Below, one piece after another: positions 8,394 through 16,380 of a stretch of DNA of 64,000 nucleotides; the first letter of the stretch is position 1, and each line of letters starts with the position of its first letter. Origin of the DNA: Rhodosalinus sediminis (GTDB lineage: Bacteria > Pseudomonadota > Alphaproteobacteria > Rhodobacterales > Rhodobacteraceae); assembly GCF_003385555.1 (NCBI RefSeq), contig NZ_QOHR01000001.1, forward strand, positions 62,001-126,000. The letters run 5' to 3'. Both the position numbers and the translations under genes were made by a program. The notes beneath the pieces were generated by a model that ran no database searches, had not been told where the DNA came from, and was given only the letters and a program-made list of their open reading frames with translations.

Positions 8394-9716
8394 ATGAAGA
8401 TCGCCATGATCGGGACGGGCTATGTCGGCCTCGTCTCCGGGGTGTGTTTCTCGGACTTCGGGCACGAGGTCGTCTGCGTCGACCGCGACGCGGAGAAGAT
8501 CGCGCGGCTGGAGCGCGGCGAGGTGCCGATCTACGAGCCGGGGCTCGACCGGCTCCTGGAGAAGAACGCCGCCGCCGGGCGGCTGCGCTTCACGGGCGAC
8601 CTCGCCGCGGCGCTCGACGGCGTGGACGCCGTTTTCATCGCCGTGGGCACGCCGACGCGCCGCGGCGACGGGCACGCGGATCTTTCGCACGTCATGGCCG
8701 CGGCCGAGGAGATCGCCCGCGCCGCGCCCGACGGCGTGGTGATCGTGACGAAATCCACCGTGCCGGTGGGCACCAACCGCAAGGTCCGCGAGGTCGTGGC
8801 GGCCGCCAACCCGGCGCTCGACTTCGACGTGGCCTCCAACCCCGAGTTCCTGCGCGAGGGCGCGGCGATCGACGACTTCATGCGCCCCGACCGGGTCGTC
8901 GTCGGCGTCGAGAGCGAGCGCGCGGCGGAGGTCATGGCGGCGATCTACCGCCCGCTCTACCTGCGCGATTTCCCGGTGGTGACGACCGATCTCGAGTCCG
9001 CCGAGATGATCAAATACGCCGCCAATGCCTTCCTCGCCACGAAGATCACCTTCATCAACGAGATCGCCGCGCTCTGCGAGCGCGCGGGCGCGGACGTGAA
9101 GGAGGTCTCGAAGGGCATGGGCCTCGACAAGCGGATCGGGCCGACCTTCCTGCACGCGGGCCCCGGCTTCGGCGGGTCGTGCTTTCCCAAGGACACCCGC
9201 GCGCTCGCCCGGATCGGGCAGGAGCACGGGCTGCCCCTGCAGATCACCGAGGCGGTCATCAAGATCAACGACGAGGTCAAGCGCCGCATGGTCGAGAAGA
9301 TTACCGAGCTCTGCGGCGGCTCGGTCAACGGGCTGACGGTCGCCGTGCTCGGCGTGACCTTCAAGCCCGAGACCGACGACATGCGCGAGGCGCCCTCGCT
9401 GACGATCGTGCCCGCGCTGGTGGGCGGCGGGGCGCGCGTGCGCGTCGCCGACCCGCAGGGCCGGCGCGAGGGCGAGGCGCTGCTGCCCGGCGTCGCGTGG
9501 TGCGACGACGCCTATGCGGCGGCCGAGGGCGCGGATCTCCTCGTCCTGTTGACCGAGTGGAACGAGTTCCGCGCGCTCGACCTCGCCGATATCGCCGGCC
9601 GCATGGCCACCCCCCGCCTCGCCGACCTGCGCAACGTCTACTCGGCCGAGGCCGCGCAGGCCGCGGGCTTCGCGGCCTATACGGCGGTCGGGCGCGAGGG
9701 GGTCGGGGCGGACTGA
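8394..9716 (+). CDS. ugd: UDP-glucose 6-dehydrogenase
   Basis: 440 residues. The N-terminal Rossmann motif MKIAMIGTGYVGLVSG binds NAD; VGTPTRRGDGHADLS and TKSTVPVGT are family signatures. The catalytic cysteine is Cys263 in GFGGSCFPKD, with Lys207/Asn211 in EMIKYAANAFLATK upstream. The C-terminal UDP-binding domain begins near VAVLGVTFKPETDDMRE. It oxidises UDP-glucose twice to UDP-glucuronate in the cytoplasm. Placed directly after the epimerase, it forms a two-gene set for UDP-glucuronate and UDP-galacturonate supply to surface polysaccharide synthesis. Confidence 0.95.
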   Translation: MKIAMIGTGYVGLVSGVCFSDFGHEVVCVDRDAEKIARLERGEVPIYEPGLDRLLEKNAAAGRLRFTGDLAAALDGVDAVFIAVGTPTRRGDGHADLSHVMAAAEEIARAAPDGVVIVTKSTVPVGTNRKVREVVAAANPALDFDVASNPEFLREGAAIDDFMRPDRVVVGVESERAAEVMAAIYRPLYLRDFPVVTTDLESAEMIKYAANAFLATKITFINEIAALCERAGADVKEVSKGMGLDKRIGPTFLHAGPGFGGSCFPKDTRALARIGQEHGLPLQITEAVIKINDEVKRRMVEKITELCGGSVNGLTVAVLGVTFKPETDDMREAPSLTIVPALVGGGARVRVADPQGRREGEALLPGVAWCDDAYAAAEGADLLVLLTEWNEFRALDLADIAGRMATPRLADLRNVYSAEAAQAAGFAAYTAVGREGVGAD

Positions 9717-9761
9717 TCCTCGGGCGCGGCCTGCGGCGGCACAAAAGGAGGCATTGCGCCC

Positions 9762-10664
9762 ATGCGCGCGCTCGACGGGTTCGGCCATCGCGGCACGGTG
9801 GGGCTGACGCTGCTCGCGTCGCTTCTCTGGGGCGTGTGGTGGATCCCCATCCGCTGGCTCGAGAGCGGCGGGCTGCCCGGGGTCTGGGCGAGCCTCGCCA
9901 TGGGGCTCGCCGCGCTGCCGGCCTTCGCCGTGCTCGCCGCGCGCGAGGGGGCGGGCGGGCTGACGGCGCCGCGCGCGCTCGCCGGGGCGCTCTGCGTGGG
10001 GCTCGCGGCGATGCTCTACAGCACCGCGCTCGTCTTCACGGACGTGGTGCGCGCGGTGGTGATCTTCTACCTCGCGCCCGCCTGGTCCATCCTGATCGAG
10101 TGCCTGTTCATGGGCCGGCGCTGGAGCCTCAGGAGCGCCGGGGCGCTCGCGCTCTCGCTGCTCGGGGTGGCCGCGATCTTCCGCTTCGACGTGGCGGCGG
10201 ACCGCTGGGCCGCGGGCGACGCCATCGCGCTGGTCTCCGGGCTCGCCTGGGCCGTGGGCGCGGCGCTCGTCTTCGCCCGGCCCGGGGGGCGGCCCGCGAC
10301 GCTCGCGCTCTTCGCCACGCTCGGCATGGTGGCCGCGGCGGCGGGGGTTCTGGCGCTCTCCGGGGGCGCGGCCGGCCGCTGGCCCGGCGGCGGGCCGGCG
10401 CTCGCCGCGACGCCGCTGGCGCTGGCGACGGGGCTTTTCTACCTGGCGCCCGTGCTGCTGGTGACGCTCTGGGCGGCGCAGCGCCTCGCGCCCGCGGCGA
10501 TGAGCTTCCTGCTGACCGCGGAGATCGTGGCCGGCGTCGTCTCGGGGGCGGTGCTGCTGGCGGAGCCCTTCGGCTGGCCCGAGGCGGCGGGCGCGGGGCT
10601 GATCATTCTCGGCGCGCTCGTCGAGGCGGGCGCGCCGGTGGGCGCGGCGCGGCGCAGCGGGTGA
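9762..10664 (+). CDS. DMT-superfamily transporter, EamA type
   Basis: 300 residues made almost wholly of about ten hydrophobic helices in two repeated halves, as in EamA (10-TMS drug/metabolite exporters). Visible features are LLASLLWGVWWIPIRWLE at the N-terminus, the short loop before helix four and a second EamA half ending LLAEPFGWPEAAGAGLIILGALVE. GGAGG precedes the ATG. The inner-membrane exporter's substrate cannot be deduced. It follows ugd by 45 bases and is probably co-transcribed. A copy of the 3' repeat module begins 6 bases after its stop. Confidence 0.9.
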   Translation: MRALDGFGHRGTVGLTLLASLLWGVWWIPIRWLESGGLPGVWASLAMGLAALPAFAVLAAREGAGGLTAPRALAGALCVGLAAMLYSTALVFTDVVRAVVIFYLAPAWSILIECLFMGRRWSLRSAGALALSLLGVAAIFRFDVAADRWAAGDAIALVSGLAWAVGAALVFARPGGRPATLALFATLGMVAAAAGVLALSGGAAGRWPGGGPALAATPLALATGLFYLAPVLLVTLWAAQRLAPAAMSFLLTAEIVAGVVSGAVLLAEPFGWPEAAGAGLIILGALVEAGAPVGAARRSG

Positions 10665-10670
10665 GCCGCG

Positions 10671-10743
10671 GGAGGGGGCTGTCCGCCCCCTCTTGGCCTG
10701 CGGCCAATTCACCCCCGAGAGTATTTGGGCCAAGATGATGGGG
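10671..10743 (+). repeat. 3' repeat module, copy B
   Basis: Begins 6 bases after the stop of the EamA gene, in the sense direction. Order: G-run/C-run hairpin (GAGGGGG ... CCCCCTC), hairpin TTGGCC-TGC-GGCCAA, TTCACCCCCGA spacer, then the box GTATTTGGGCCAAGATGATG and a G run. It is nearly identical to the copies at 28271 and 31267. Confidence 0.9.
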
Positions 10744-10879
10744 CCGGGCGGGAGCTTTCGGCGGCGTTCGACGGCGTCGGTCGCGCGGCGCGTCGGAGGC
10801 GGGACATGGCCCGGCCGATCGGATCGAGGGGCATCGACCGGCGCGAAGAGGGCGGCGCGCGGGGGCGCGCAGATTTTCT

Positions 10880-10904
10880 GGAACCTGTGCCGTGCCGTCA
10901 CGTT
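10880..10904 (+). promoter_or_regulatory. EcfG-type promoter of the candidate sRNA
   Basis: GGAAC at 10880-10884, a 16-base spacer and CGTT at 10901-10904 match the alphaproteobacterial EcfG (sigma-EcfG) -35/-10 consensus exactly. No protein-coding gene begins downstream on this strand. A terminator-like hairpin with a T-run stands 45 bases further on, so the product would be a short RNA. Confidence 0.7.
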
Positions 10905-10910
10905 TCCGGT

Positions 10911-10988
10911 GTGCGCCTTTGACATCCAGAGGTGCCTGTCCCTCCCCAAGGCGGTTGCGTCCCCCGGCGCGGCCGCCTCCCCTTTTTT
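10911..10988 (+). ncRNA. Candidate EcfG-driven small RNA with anti-Shine-Dalgarno segments
   Basis: A predicted transcript of roughly 78 nt starting 6-9 bases after the CGTT of an EcfG-type promoter. It ends at an 11-bp hairpin (AGGCGGTTGCG/CGCGGCCGCCT, two G-T wobbles, 8-base loop TCCCCCGG) followed by CCCC and six T's. The unpaired part contains TGTCCCTCCCC and the loop TCCCCC; both could pair with G-rich ribosome-binding sites, as in the stress-induced anti-Shine-Dalgarno sRNAs known in Rhodobacter. The start, the end and the transcription itself are inferred from sequence only. Confidence 0.5.
10949..10988 (+). terminator. Rho-independent-like terminator of the candidate sRNA
   Basis: An 11-bp stem (10949-10959 with 10968-10978), a loop of 8 bases, then C4T6 at 10979-10988. 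The four C's between stem and T-run make it slightly atypical. Confidence 0.6.
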
Positions 10989-11346
10989 CACGGGATCGCG
11001 CGTCTGCCCTGCGGCATGGGTGCGTTGGCCCTTGCCGGCGGGTGCGGTCGCCATGGGGCGAAGGTGTCCGGTGCGCCGAGCGCCTGCCGTGCCTCACCGG
11101 ACGAAAACAGGTTGGACTAAGGGGCCCGGTGGCGCGCCGGCGGGCGTCGTCCGTCCGCGCGTCCGGGGACGGCGGAGGCGCAGGCTGCAGGTCCGGGAGG
11201 GTGTCGCCCCGGGGGCCGCGCCGCTGAGGTGCGCGGCCGCTGCCGTGCGCCTGTGCCCCGTGCGCCGGGCCCTTCGGCCGCCTCGCGAGAGCGGCCGTGT
11301 CACGTGTCCCGACGCCGCTGTCCCGCCGCGGGGCGGGGGCGGGCGC
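10989..11346. other. Gene-free gap
   Basis: About 360 bases between the candidate sRNA (plus) and the terminator of the DUF892 gene (minus). Several short Arg/Pro-rich frames are open on both strands, but none has a ribosome-binding site plus a recognisable sequence. I see nothing functional in it. Confidence 0.55.
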
Positions 11347-11377
11347 AAAAAGGCCCGCGACACGGGATGCCGCGGGC
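11347..11377 (-). terminator. Rho-independent terminator of the DUF892 gene
   Basis: On the minus strand GCCCGCG, an 11-base loop and CGCGGGC form a 7-bp GC stem followed directly by CCTTTTTG. It stands 51 bases after the stop codon of the DUF892 gene. Confidence 0.85.
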
Positions 11378-11427
11378 AGCCGGGCGCGGCCCAGGGATCA
11401 AACCGCGCCGTGGGGGCGGGACGGGCC

Positions 11428-11922
11428 TCAGGCCGCGTCCCTGTTCACATGTCCGGTGGCGATCTCGGTGAAGGCCCGGTCACCGTCGTAGGACTTGTCG
11501 AGGCAGGTCTGCGCCGCGCCGGCGTCCTCGTCGAGGCCGAGGCGGCGGGCGAAGGCGCGGATCGTGCCGTAACCGGCGATTGCGTAGTGGGCCATGAGCT
11601 GATAGGCGGCGATGATCGCGGCGTCGCGCGTGTCGCCGTCGGTGAAGCGCTCGCCGAAGATCTCCTTCTCGGTTTCGGCGACGAGCCCCTCCATGCCGGC
11701 GCTGTGGCGCGCCGCGGGGTCGGCGCCATGCGCCGCGGCGAGCTGGGCCATGGTGTCCCGCCCGCGTTGGATCCCGTCCACGCCGCGCTCGAGGGCGGCC
11801 TTCAGCTCGCTGTCGGTGGCGGCCTCGGCGAGCTTGCGCGTCACGGCCTCTGATTGACGGCAGGCGCTGTGCATGTCCTGCACCTGCTCGAGATAGAGGT
11901 CCTTCAGGTCGTCGTTGGCCAT
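11428..11922 (-). CDS. DUF892 (YciE/YciF-like) ferritin-like protein, copy 1
   Basis: 164 residues starting MANDDLKDLYLEQVQDMHSA, the N-terminus of the DUF892 family. A four-helix ferritin-like bundle is suggested by the regularly spaced acidic and His residues: E12, H18, then ETEKEIFGE and AAYQLMAHYAIAGYGT. Family members are small stress-induced proteins, and structures show a di-metal-capable bundle; ferroxidase activity is proposed but not general. AAGGAGA precedes the ATG. An exact EcfG-type promoter lies 54-79 bases upstream, so general-stress control is likely. A paralogue with the same promoter type lies at 26363-26848. Confidence 0.9.
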   Translation of the reverse strand: MANDDLKDLYLEQVQDMHSACRQSEAVTRKLAEAATDSELKAALERGVDGIQRGRDTMAQLAAAHGADPAARHSAGMEGLVAETEKEIFGERFTDGDTRDAAIIAAYQLMAHYAIAGYGTIRAFARRLGLDEDAGAAQTCLDKSYDGDRAFTEIATGHVNRDAA

Positions 11923-11975
11923 GGGAACGTCTCCTTCGTCGCGGGCGCCGCCTGTGGGCGGCGCTTCGGAGGATC

Positions 11976-12001
11976 AACGGGCGCGGCCCGGGCCTTGTTC
12001 C
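11976..12001 (-). promoter_or_regulatory. EcfG-type promoter of DUF892 copy 1
   Basis: Minus strand: GGAAC (12001-11997), a 17-base spacer and CGTT (11979-11976), an exact match to the EcfG consensus. It leaves a leader of roughly 45 bases, with the ribosome-binding site AAGGAGA near its end. Confidence 0.8.
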
Positions 12002-12068
12002 TGCGCGGGCCGGCGACGGCCTGCGGGGGTTGACCGCGCGCGTGGCGCGCCTGCCCTGACCGGCTAGG

Positions 12069-12102
12069 AAACGGCCCCGCCGGGGCGGTGCCGGCGGGGC
12101 CG
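12069..12102 (-). terminator. Terminator of the DegP/DegQ gene
   Basis: A perfect 12-bp stem (CGGCCCCGCCGG/CCGGCGGGGCCG) with a 7-base loop, 26 bases after the protease stop. On the minus strand it is followed by TTTCC. The T-run is short, but the stem is very stable. Confidence 0.7.
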
Positions 12103-12127
12103 TGCGGGCCGGAGCCGCGCGGCGCGC

Positions 12128-13603
12128 TCAGCCGTCGCCGCCCGCGTCGAGCGGCAGCGCGAGGAAGGTGTAGGCGCCGTTCCGGAAGACCCGGAGGAGG
12201 AGCGGCCGGTCGCCCTCGTCCGCCGCGGCGGCGGCCTCGCGCAGGGCGGCGACCTCGCGCAGCGCCTCACCGTTCGCGGCGGCGATCACGTCGCCCTGGC
12301 GGAGGCCGGCGGCCGCCGCGGGCGAGCCCGGCGCGACCCCGGCGACGACGAGGCCCTCGACGCGCGGGGGCAGATCGGCGCGGGCGCGCAGCTCGTCGGT
12401 GAGCGGCGCGACCGTCACGCCGAGCCGCGACTCGCCGTCCCGGCCTCGCTCGGGCGCCTGCCGGCGGGGCTCTCCGCGCGCGAAGAGGCCGGCGGGCTGT
12501 TCGCCGATGGTGACGGTGAGCGTCTCCTCGGACCCGTCGCGCAGCACGGTGACGGGCACCTCCTGCCCGCTTTCGAGCGCGGCGACCGCGAAGCTCAGCG
12601 CGCGCGGATCCTCGATCGCCTCGCCGGCGATCGAGGTGATCACGTCGCCCGCCCGCAGGCCGGCCGCGGCGGCGGGGCTGTCCTCGGTCACCTGCGCGAC
12701 GAGCGCGCCGCCCGCGTCTTCGGGCAGGTCGAGCGCCGCGGCGAGGGCGGCGTCTACGGGCTGCATCCGCACGCCGAGGTAGCCGCGCTCCACCTCGCCG
12801 TCGTCGCGCAGGTCCGCGATCACCGACTGCGCCACGCGCGAGGGCACCGCGAAGCCGATGCCGACGCTGCCGCCCGAGGGCGAGACGATCGCCGTGTTCA
12901 CGCCCACGACCTCGCCCGCGGTGTTGAAGAGCGGCCCGCCCGAGTTGCCCCGGTTGATCGCCGCGTCGGTCTGCAGGAAGGCGTCGTAGGGGCCCGATCG
13001 GATGTCGCGCGAGCGCGCCGAGAGGATGCCGGCGGTGACGCTCGCCTGCAGGCCGAAGGGGTTGCCGATGGCGACCATCCACTCGCCGACCGCGACATCC
13101 CGCGAATCGCCCCAGGCGACGGCGGGCAGCGCCGCGTCGGTCTCGACCTTCAGCAGCGCGAGATCGGTGGCCGGGTCGGTGCCCACGACCTCGGCCTCGA
13201 GGCGCGTCTCGTCGGCGCGCACCACCTCGACCTCCTCGGCGCGGCGGACGACGTGATCGTTGGTGACCACGTAGCCGTCGGGCGAGATGATGAAGCCCGA
13301 GCCCTGCGCGCGCATCGGCCCGCGCTGCATCGGCCCCGGCCCGCCGAAGAAGTCGCGCAGGCCGGGTGGCAGCTGCGGGCCGGGCCGCGGCCCCTCGGCG
13401 CGCGCCGGCGCGGTCGAGAGGATGCCGACCACCGCGGGCTGCTTGTCGGCGACCATCGCCGCGAAGCCGGGCGGCGTGGCGTAGCCGTTCCCGGGGGCGG
13501 TGGTCTGCGCGCTCTCCTGCGCGCCGGCGGCCGGCGCGGCGAGCAGCGCCGCGGCGAGCGCGGCGGCCCGGGGCGCCTGCGGAAGGGCGGACGGTCTCGT
13601 CAT
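12128..13603 (-). CDS. Periplasmic serine protease, DegP/DegQ (HtrA) family
   Basis: 491 residues from the ATG at 13603, preceded by AAGGAGG. The signal peptide is residues 1-28 (ALAAALLAAPAAGAQ). The trypsin-like domain carries His117 (TNDHVV), Asp147 (TDLALLKV) and Ser221 (INRGNSGGPLF). Two PDZ domains follow (about 275-365 and 390-485). HtrA proteins degrade or hold misfolded envelope proteins in the periplasm; two PDZ domains fit DegP/DegQ rather than DegS. Residues 65-100 form a Pro/Gly-rich insert before the protease core. The alpha/beta hydrolase gene lies 32 bases upstream, so the two are probably one transcript. Confidence 0.93.
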   Translation of the reverse strand: MTRPSALPQAPRAAALAAALLAAPAAGAQESAQTTAPGNGYATPPGFAAMVADKQPAVVGILSTAPARAEGPRPGPQLPPGLRDFFGGPGPMQRGPMRAQGSGFIISPDGYVVTNDHVVRRAEEVEVVRADETRLEAEVVGTDPATDLALLKVETDAALPAVAWGDSRDVAVGEWMVAIGNPFGLQASVTAGILSARSRDIRSGPYDAFLQTDAAINRGNSGGPLFNTAGEVVGVNTAIVSPSGGSVGIGFAVPSRVAQSVIADLRDDGEVERGYLGVRMQPVDAALAAALDLPEDAGGALVAQVTEDSPAAAAGLRAGDVITSIAGEAIEDPRALSFAVAALESGQEVPVTVLRDGSEETLTVTIGEQPAGLFARGEPRRQAPERGRDGESRLGVTVAPLTDELRARADLPPRVEGLVVAGVAPGSPAAAAGLRQGDVIAAANGEALREVAALREAAAAADEGDRPLLLRVFRNGAYTFLALPLDAGGDG

Positions 13604-13635
13604 CGGGGTGCCTCCTTCGGACGTGTTTCGGTGGA

Positions 13636-14523
13636 TCAGGCCGGCGCCGCCTCTGTCGCGGCGGGCGCGGCGTGCAGGGTGTCGGCGTCGAGCCAGGCGC
13701 GCACGGTCCGCGCGAAGCGCCGCTGCGCGGTGAGCATGGGCAGGTGCCCCGTGTCGGTCAGCTGCGCGACGCCCGCGGGCAGGGCGCGCGCGAGCTCCAG
13801 CTGGTGGGCGACGGTCACCACCGGGTCGCGCCGGCAGATCACGACCGTCACCGGCGTGGCGAGGCGCGCGAAGCTGTCGAGCGCGCTCTGCCCCCGCGCC
13901 CAGACCGCGAGCGCGCGGATCGTCGCCGGATCGCCCCCGGCGAGGTCGCGGCGCATCGCGGGCGGCACCGCTTCCAGCCGTTCCCCGGGGGCGAGGGAGG
14001 CGGTCATCCACGCCGCGAAGCGGTCCGCGTCGGCGAGCCAGTGCCGGATCAGCACCTGCGCCGAGAGCGGCCCGACGAGCGGCATTCCCGTGGCGACCCG
14101 CACGCGCAGCGTCGCCCGCTTGCCGCAGTCGCCCGCGTGGATCGCGCCCACGACGAGCGCTCGGGACACGAGATCGGGCCGCTCGCGCGCGATGAGGAGC
14201 GCGAGGTAGCCCCCGAGCGAATGCCCGATCAGCTGCACGGGCCGCCCGCCGCTTTCGGCCTCGATCACGTTCGCCATGTGCCGCGCGAGCGCCGCGGGCT
14301 GGGCCAGCAGGGCCGCGGCGCCCGGCAGCCGTGGCGCGTCCGCGCGGTGGCCGGGCAGGGGCGGCGCGAGCACGGCCTCGAGGCCGAGCGCCTCCCGCAG
14401 CGGCGCCCAGAGCGCGGGGCTCTCGAGCAGACCGTGCAAGAGGACGACCGGCCCGCGCGGCCCGGCCGCCGGGGCGGGACCGGCGCCTGCGCGCGTCTCC
14501 GGGCAACGAAGCTCTTGCGACAT
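13636..14523 (-). CDS. Alpha/beta hydrolase
   Basis: 295 residues from the ATG at 14523. The oxyanion region is VVLLHGLLESPALW (about 26-39), the nucleophile Ser102 lies in GHSLGG, the acid Asp is probably in ICRRDPVVTV, and the His is in DTGHLP. This is the classic order of a cytoplasmic alpha/beta hydrolase such as an esterase or lactonase; the substrate is unknown. The long open frame continues upstream of this ATG, but the added sequence is low-complexity and overlaps the next gene. A degenerate EcfG-like promoter lies at 14572-14597. The DegP/DegQ gene follows after 32 bases. Confidence 0.87.
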   Translation of the reverse strand: MSQELRCPETRAGAGPAPAAGPRGPVVLLHGLLESPALWAPLREALGLEAVLAPPLPGHRADAPRLPGAAALLAQPAALARHMANVIEAESGGRPVQLIGHSLGGYLALLIARERPDLVSRALVVGAIHAGDCGKRATLRVRVATGMPLVGPLSAQVLIRHWLADADRFAAWMTASLAPGERLEAVPPAMRRDLAGGDPATIRALAVWARGQSALDSFARLATPVTVVICRRDPVVTVAHQLELARALPAGVAQLTDTGHLPMLTAQRRFARTVRAWLDADTLHAAPAATEAAPA

Positions 14524-14571
14524 GCGGGCCCCTCGCCGGCCGGCGCGGACCGCCCGCGCCGTCGCGAGGCC

Positions 14572-14597
14572 AACACCGGCGGGCGCCCGGCGGTTCC
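14572..14597 (-). promoter_or_regulatory. Degenerate EcfG-like promoter before the hydrolase-degP pair
   Basis: Minus strand: GGAAC (14597-14593), a 17-base spacer, then TGTT instead of CGTT. One base is off the consensus; it is reported because of its position 50-75 bases upstream of the hydrolase start. Confidence 0.4.
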
Positions 14598-14603
14598 CCG
14601 CGC

Positions 14604-15293
14604 TCAGGCCGGCGCGGTGACGGCGCGCCCCGCCGCCGCGCGCACGAGCGCCGCGAAGATGCGGCGCTGCGCGGCCTGATAGAACAGGTGCTCCGGGTGC
14701 CACTGCACGCCGAGGGCGAAGGGCGGGCCGGGCCGCTCGATCGCCTGGATCATGCCGCCCGCGTCCTCGGCGGCGACGCGCAGCCCTCGGCCCAGCCGGT
14801 CCACCGCCTGCGTGTGAAGCGCGTTGACAAGCATCTCCTCGCGCCCGGCGATCCCGGCCAGGAGCGTGCCCCTGCAGGCGCGCACGCGCCGGCGCGGCAG
14901 GATCGTGCGGTAGCGGCGCGAGCCGGGAAAGGCCGCGTAGGCGTCGGCGTGGAGCGTGCCGCCGAGCGCGACGTTGAGCATCTGCGCGCCCCGGCAGATG
15001 CCGAGGACGGGCAGGCCGCGCTCCAGCGCCTCCTCGGCGAGGCGGCGCTCGAGCGCGTCGCGCGCGGGGTCGAGGCGCACCTCGGCCCGGATCTCTCCGC
15101 CGTAGAGCGCGGGCGAGATGTCGTCGCCGCCGCCGATCACCAGCCCGTCGACCGTATTGAGCTCCGCCGCGCGCCCGGTGCCCCAGCGCACCGCGCGCCC
15201 GCCCGCGAGCCAGACGTTCAGCGCGACGAGCGGAAAGATGCGCCAGCCCGAGCGCGCCGAGGTGGTCACCGCGATGCGCGGCCGCGCGGTCAT
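14604..15293 (-). CDS. Class I glutamine amidotransferase-like peptidase (PuuD type)
   Basis: 229 residues. The nucleophile is Cys100 in VLGICRGAQMLNVALGG, and the His-Glu pair is in GVQWHPEHLF near residue 200. These are the features of gamma-glutamyl-gamma-aminobutyrate hydrolase-like (peptidase C26) proteins. They cleave gamma-glutamyl amide bonds or provide ammonia. Its ATG overlaps the stop of the amidoligase gene upstream by 4 bases (ATGA), so the two are translationally coupled. Comparative genomics of amidoligases has described such ligase plus class I GATase pairs. I infer that this enzyme removes, or feeds, the bond made by its neighbour. True substrates are unknown. Confidence 0.88.
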   Translation of the reverse strand: MTARPRIAVTTSARSGWRIFPLVALNVWLAGGRAVRWGTGRAAELNTVDGLVIGGGDDISPALYGGEIRAEVRLDPARDALERRLAEEALERGLPVLGICRGAQMLNVALGGTLHADAYAAFPGSRRYRTILPRRRVRACRGTLLAGIAGREEMLVNALHTQAVDRLGRGLRVAAEDAGGMIQAIERPGPPFALGVQWHPEHLFYQAAQRRIFAALVRAAAGRAVTAPA

Positions 15294-16276
15294 GCCTCCT
15301 CCGCCGCCGGGCCGCCCGCGGGCGCGAGCGCGGCGAGGGGGCCGAGCGCCGCGGTCACCGCCGCGCCGTCGGCCGCCGCGGCGAGGCGCGCGGCGAGCGC
15401 GTCGTCGGCCGCCACGCGCTCCACGAGCCACCAGCGCCGCCAGTCGTAGGCGAGGCTCCAGCCCGCCTCGCCGAGGCGGCTTTCTGGCTGGCGGAAGTGA
15501 TAGGCGGGCCGCGCGGCGACCGCGCCCGCCGCCGCCGGGTGGCGCGCGAACCGCTCCGGCGCGAGATGCGCGTAGGCGGGCATCAGGTCGAGCCCGTGGT
15601 TGCGCGACGACAGATGCGCGTCGATCAGGTCGAAGAGCGCCGCGGGCGGCGCATCGGGGGCGAGCGCGGCGAGGGCGTCCCTGAAGCCCGGCGGGAAGGG
15701 CGCGGTGAAGGGGAGCACGCGCCGGCTCATGTCCATCGGGTCGCGCGCGCGCAGCCAGTCCTCGAGCAGCGCGAAGGCGCGCGCCACGCGGGGCAGGTCG
15801 CGCCCGGTCTCCGGGTCGGCGAGCGTGACGTTGAGGTGCAGCCCGAAGCTGTGCACGAGATGCGCGCGCGAGCCCTCCGCGCCGGCCTCCGCCAGCGCGG
15901 CGGCGAGCGCGTCGGCCGCCTCGAGCCGGTCCTGCGCGAGCGGCTCGGTCACGATCTCGATCGGCACCACCTGCCGCGCCACGGCGACGCCCACCTCGGC
16001 CGCGCGGTCGGTGCCTTCGGGCCTGAGCGCGGTGTCGAGATAGACCTTGAGCGTGCCGAGGCGGCTGTCCTCGACGCGCCATTCGCTCGCCGAGACCTGC
16101 CGCACGCGCCCGCCCGCGACGTCGCGGCAGAGCTCGGCCGCGGCATCCGGGGCGAGCGCACCGAACTCCAGCTCGACGCCGACCGCGCGCGGCGCGCCCG
16201 ACCCCTCGGGCAGATCCGGGAGCGTCGGAAAGCGCGCGTCGGGTGGATGCGCGGGCAGGGGGGAACGCTGGGCCAT
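15290..16276 (-). CDS. Amidoligase-family enzyme (Amidoligase_2, COOH-NH2 ligase fold)
   Basis: 328 residues related to the glutamine-synthetase/glutamate-cysteine-ligase fold. Visible marks are the acidic metal-binding start VGVELEFGAL (about 32-41), the EWRVEDSRLGTLKVYLD segment, VPIEIVTEPL and HSFGLHLNV (His before a strand), then DLMPAYAHLAPERF. The family is predicted to form amide bonds between a carboxylate and an amine using ATP. The adjacent, overlapping glutamine amidotransferase supports a small-molecule or peptide modification pathway. It is the first gene of the minus-strand run amidoligase, GATase, hydrolase, DegP/DegQ. The substrate is unknown; residue roles are inferred by analogy. 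Confidence 0.85.
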   Translation of the reverse strand: MAQRSPLPAHPPDARFPTLPDLPEGSGAPRAVGVELEFGALAPDAAAELCRDVAGGRVRQVSASEWRVEDSRLGTLKVYLDTALRPEGTDRAAEVGVAVARQVVPIEIVTEPLAQDRLEAADALAAALAEAGAEGSRAHLVHSFGLHLNVTLADPETGRDLPRVARAFALLEDWLRARDPMDMSRRVLPFTAPFPPGFRDALAALAPDAPPAALFDLIDAHLSSRNHGLDLMPAYAHLAPERFARHPAAAGAVAARPAYHFRQPESRLGEAGWSLAYDWRRWWLVERVAADDALAARLAAAADGAAVTAALGPLAALAPAGGPAAEEA

Positions 16277-16380
16277 CCTGTGAAGGCTAGACCGGGGCGC
16301 GCCGCGCGTCCAACGCGGGCGGAACCCGCCGCTGGGGCGCCTCCTTTCGTGAACAGCGATCCCACCCGGAGGAGGCGAAC

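Noticed and set aside
10932-11120. 62-codon open frame downstream of the EcfG promoter at 10880
   Set aside because: The terminator-like hairpin at 10949-10988 lies inside it, no Shine-Dalgarno sequence precedes it, and the translation is low-complexity. A small RNA explains the promoter better.
16321-16345. GGAAC upstream of the tail-anchored protein gene as another EcfG promoter
   Set aside because: The next CGT is 22 bases away and no CGTT or near match lies at 16-17 bases.
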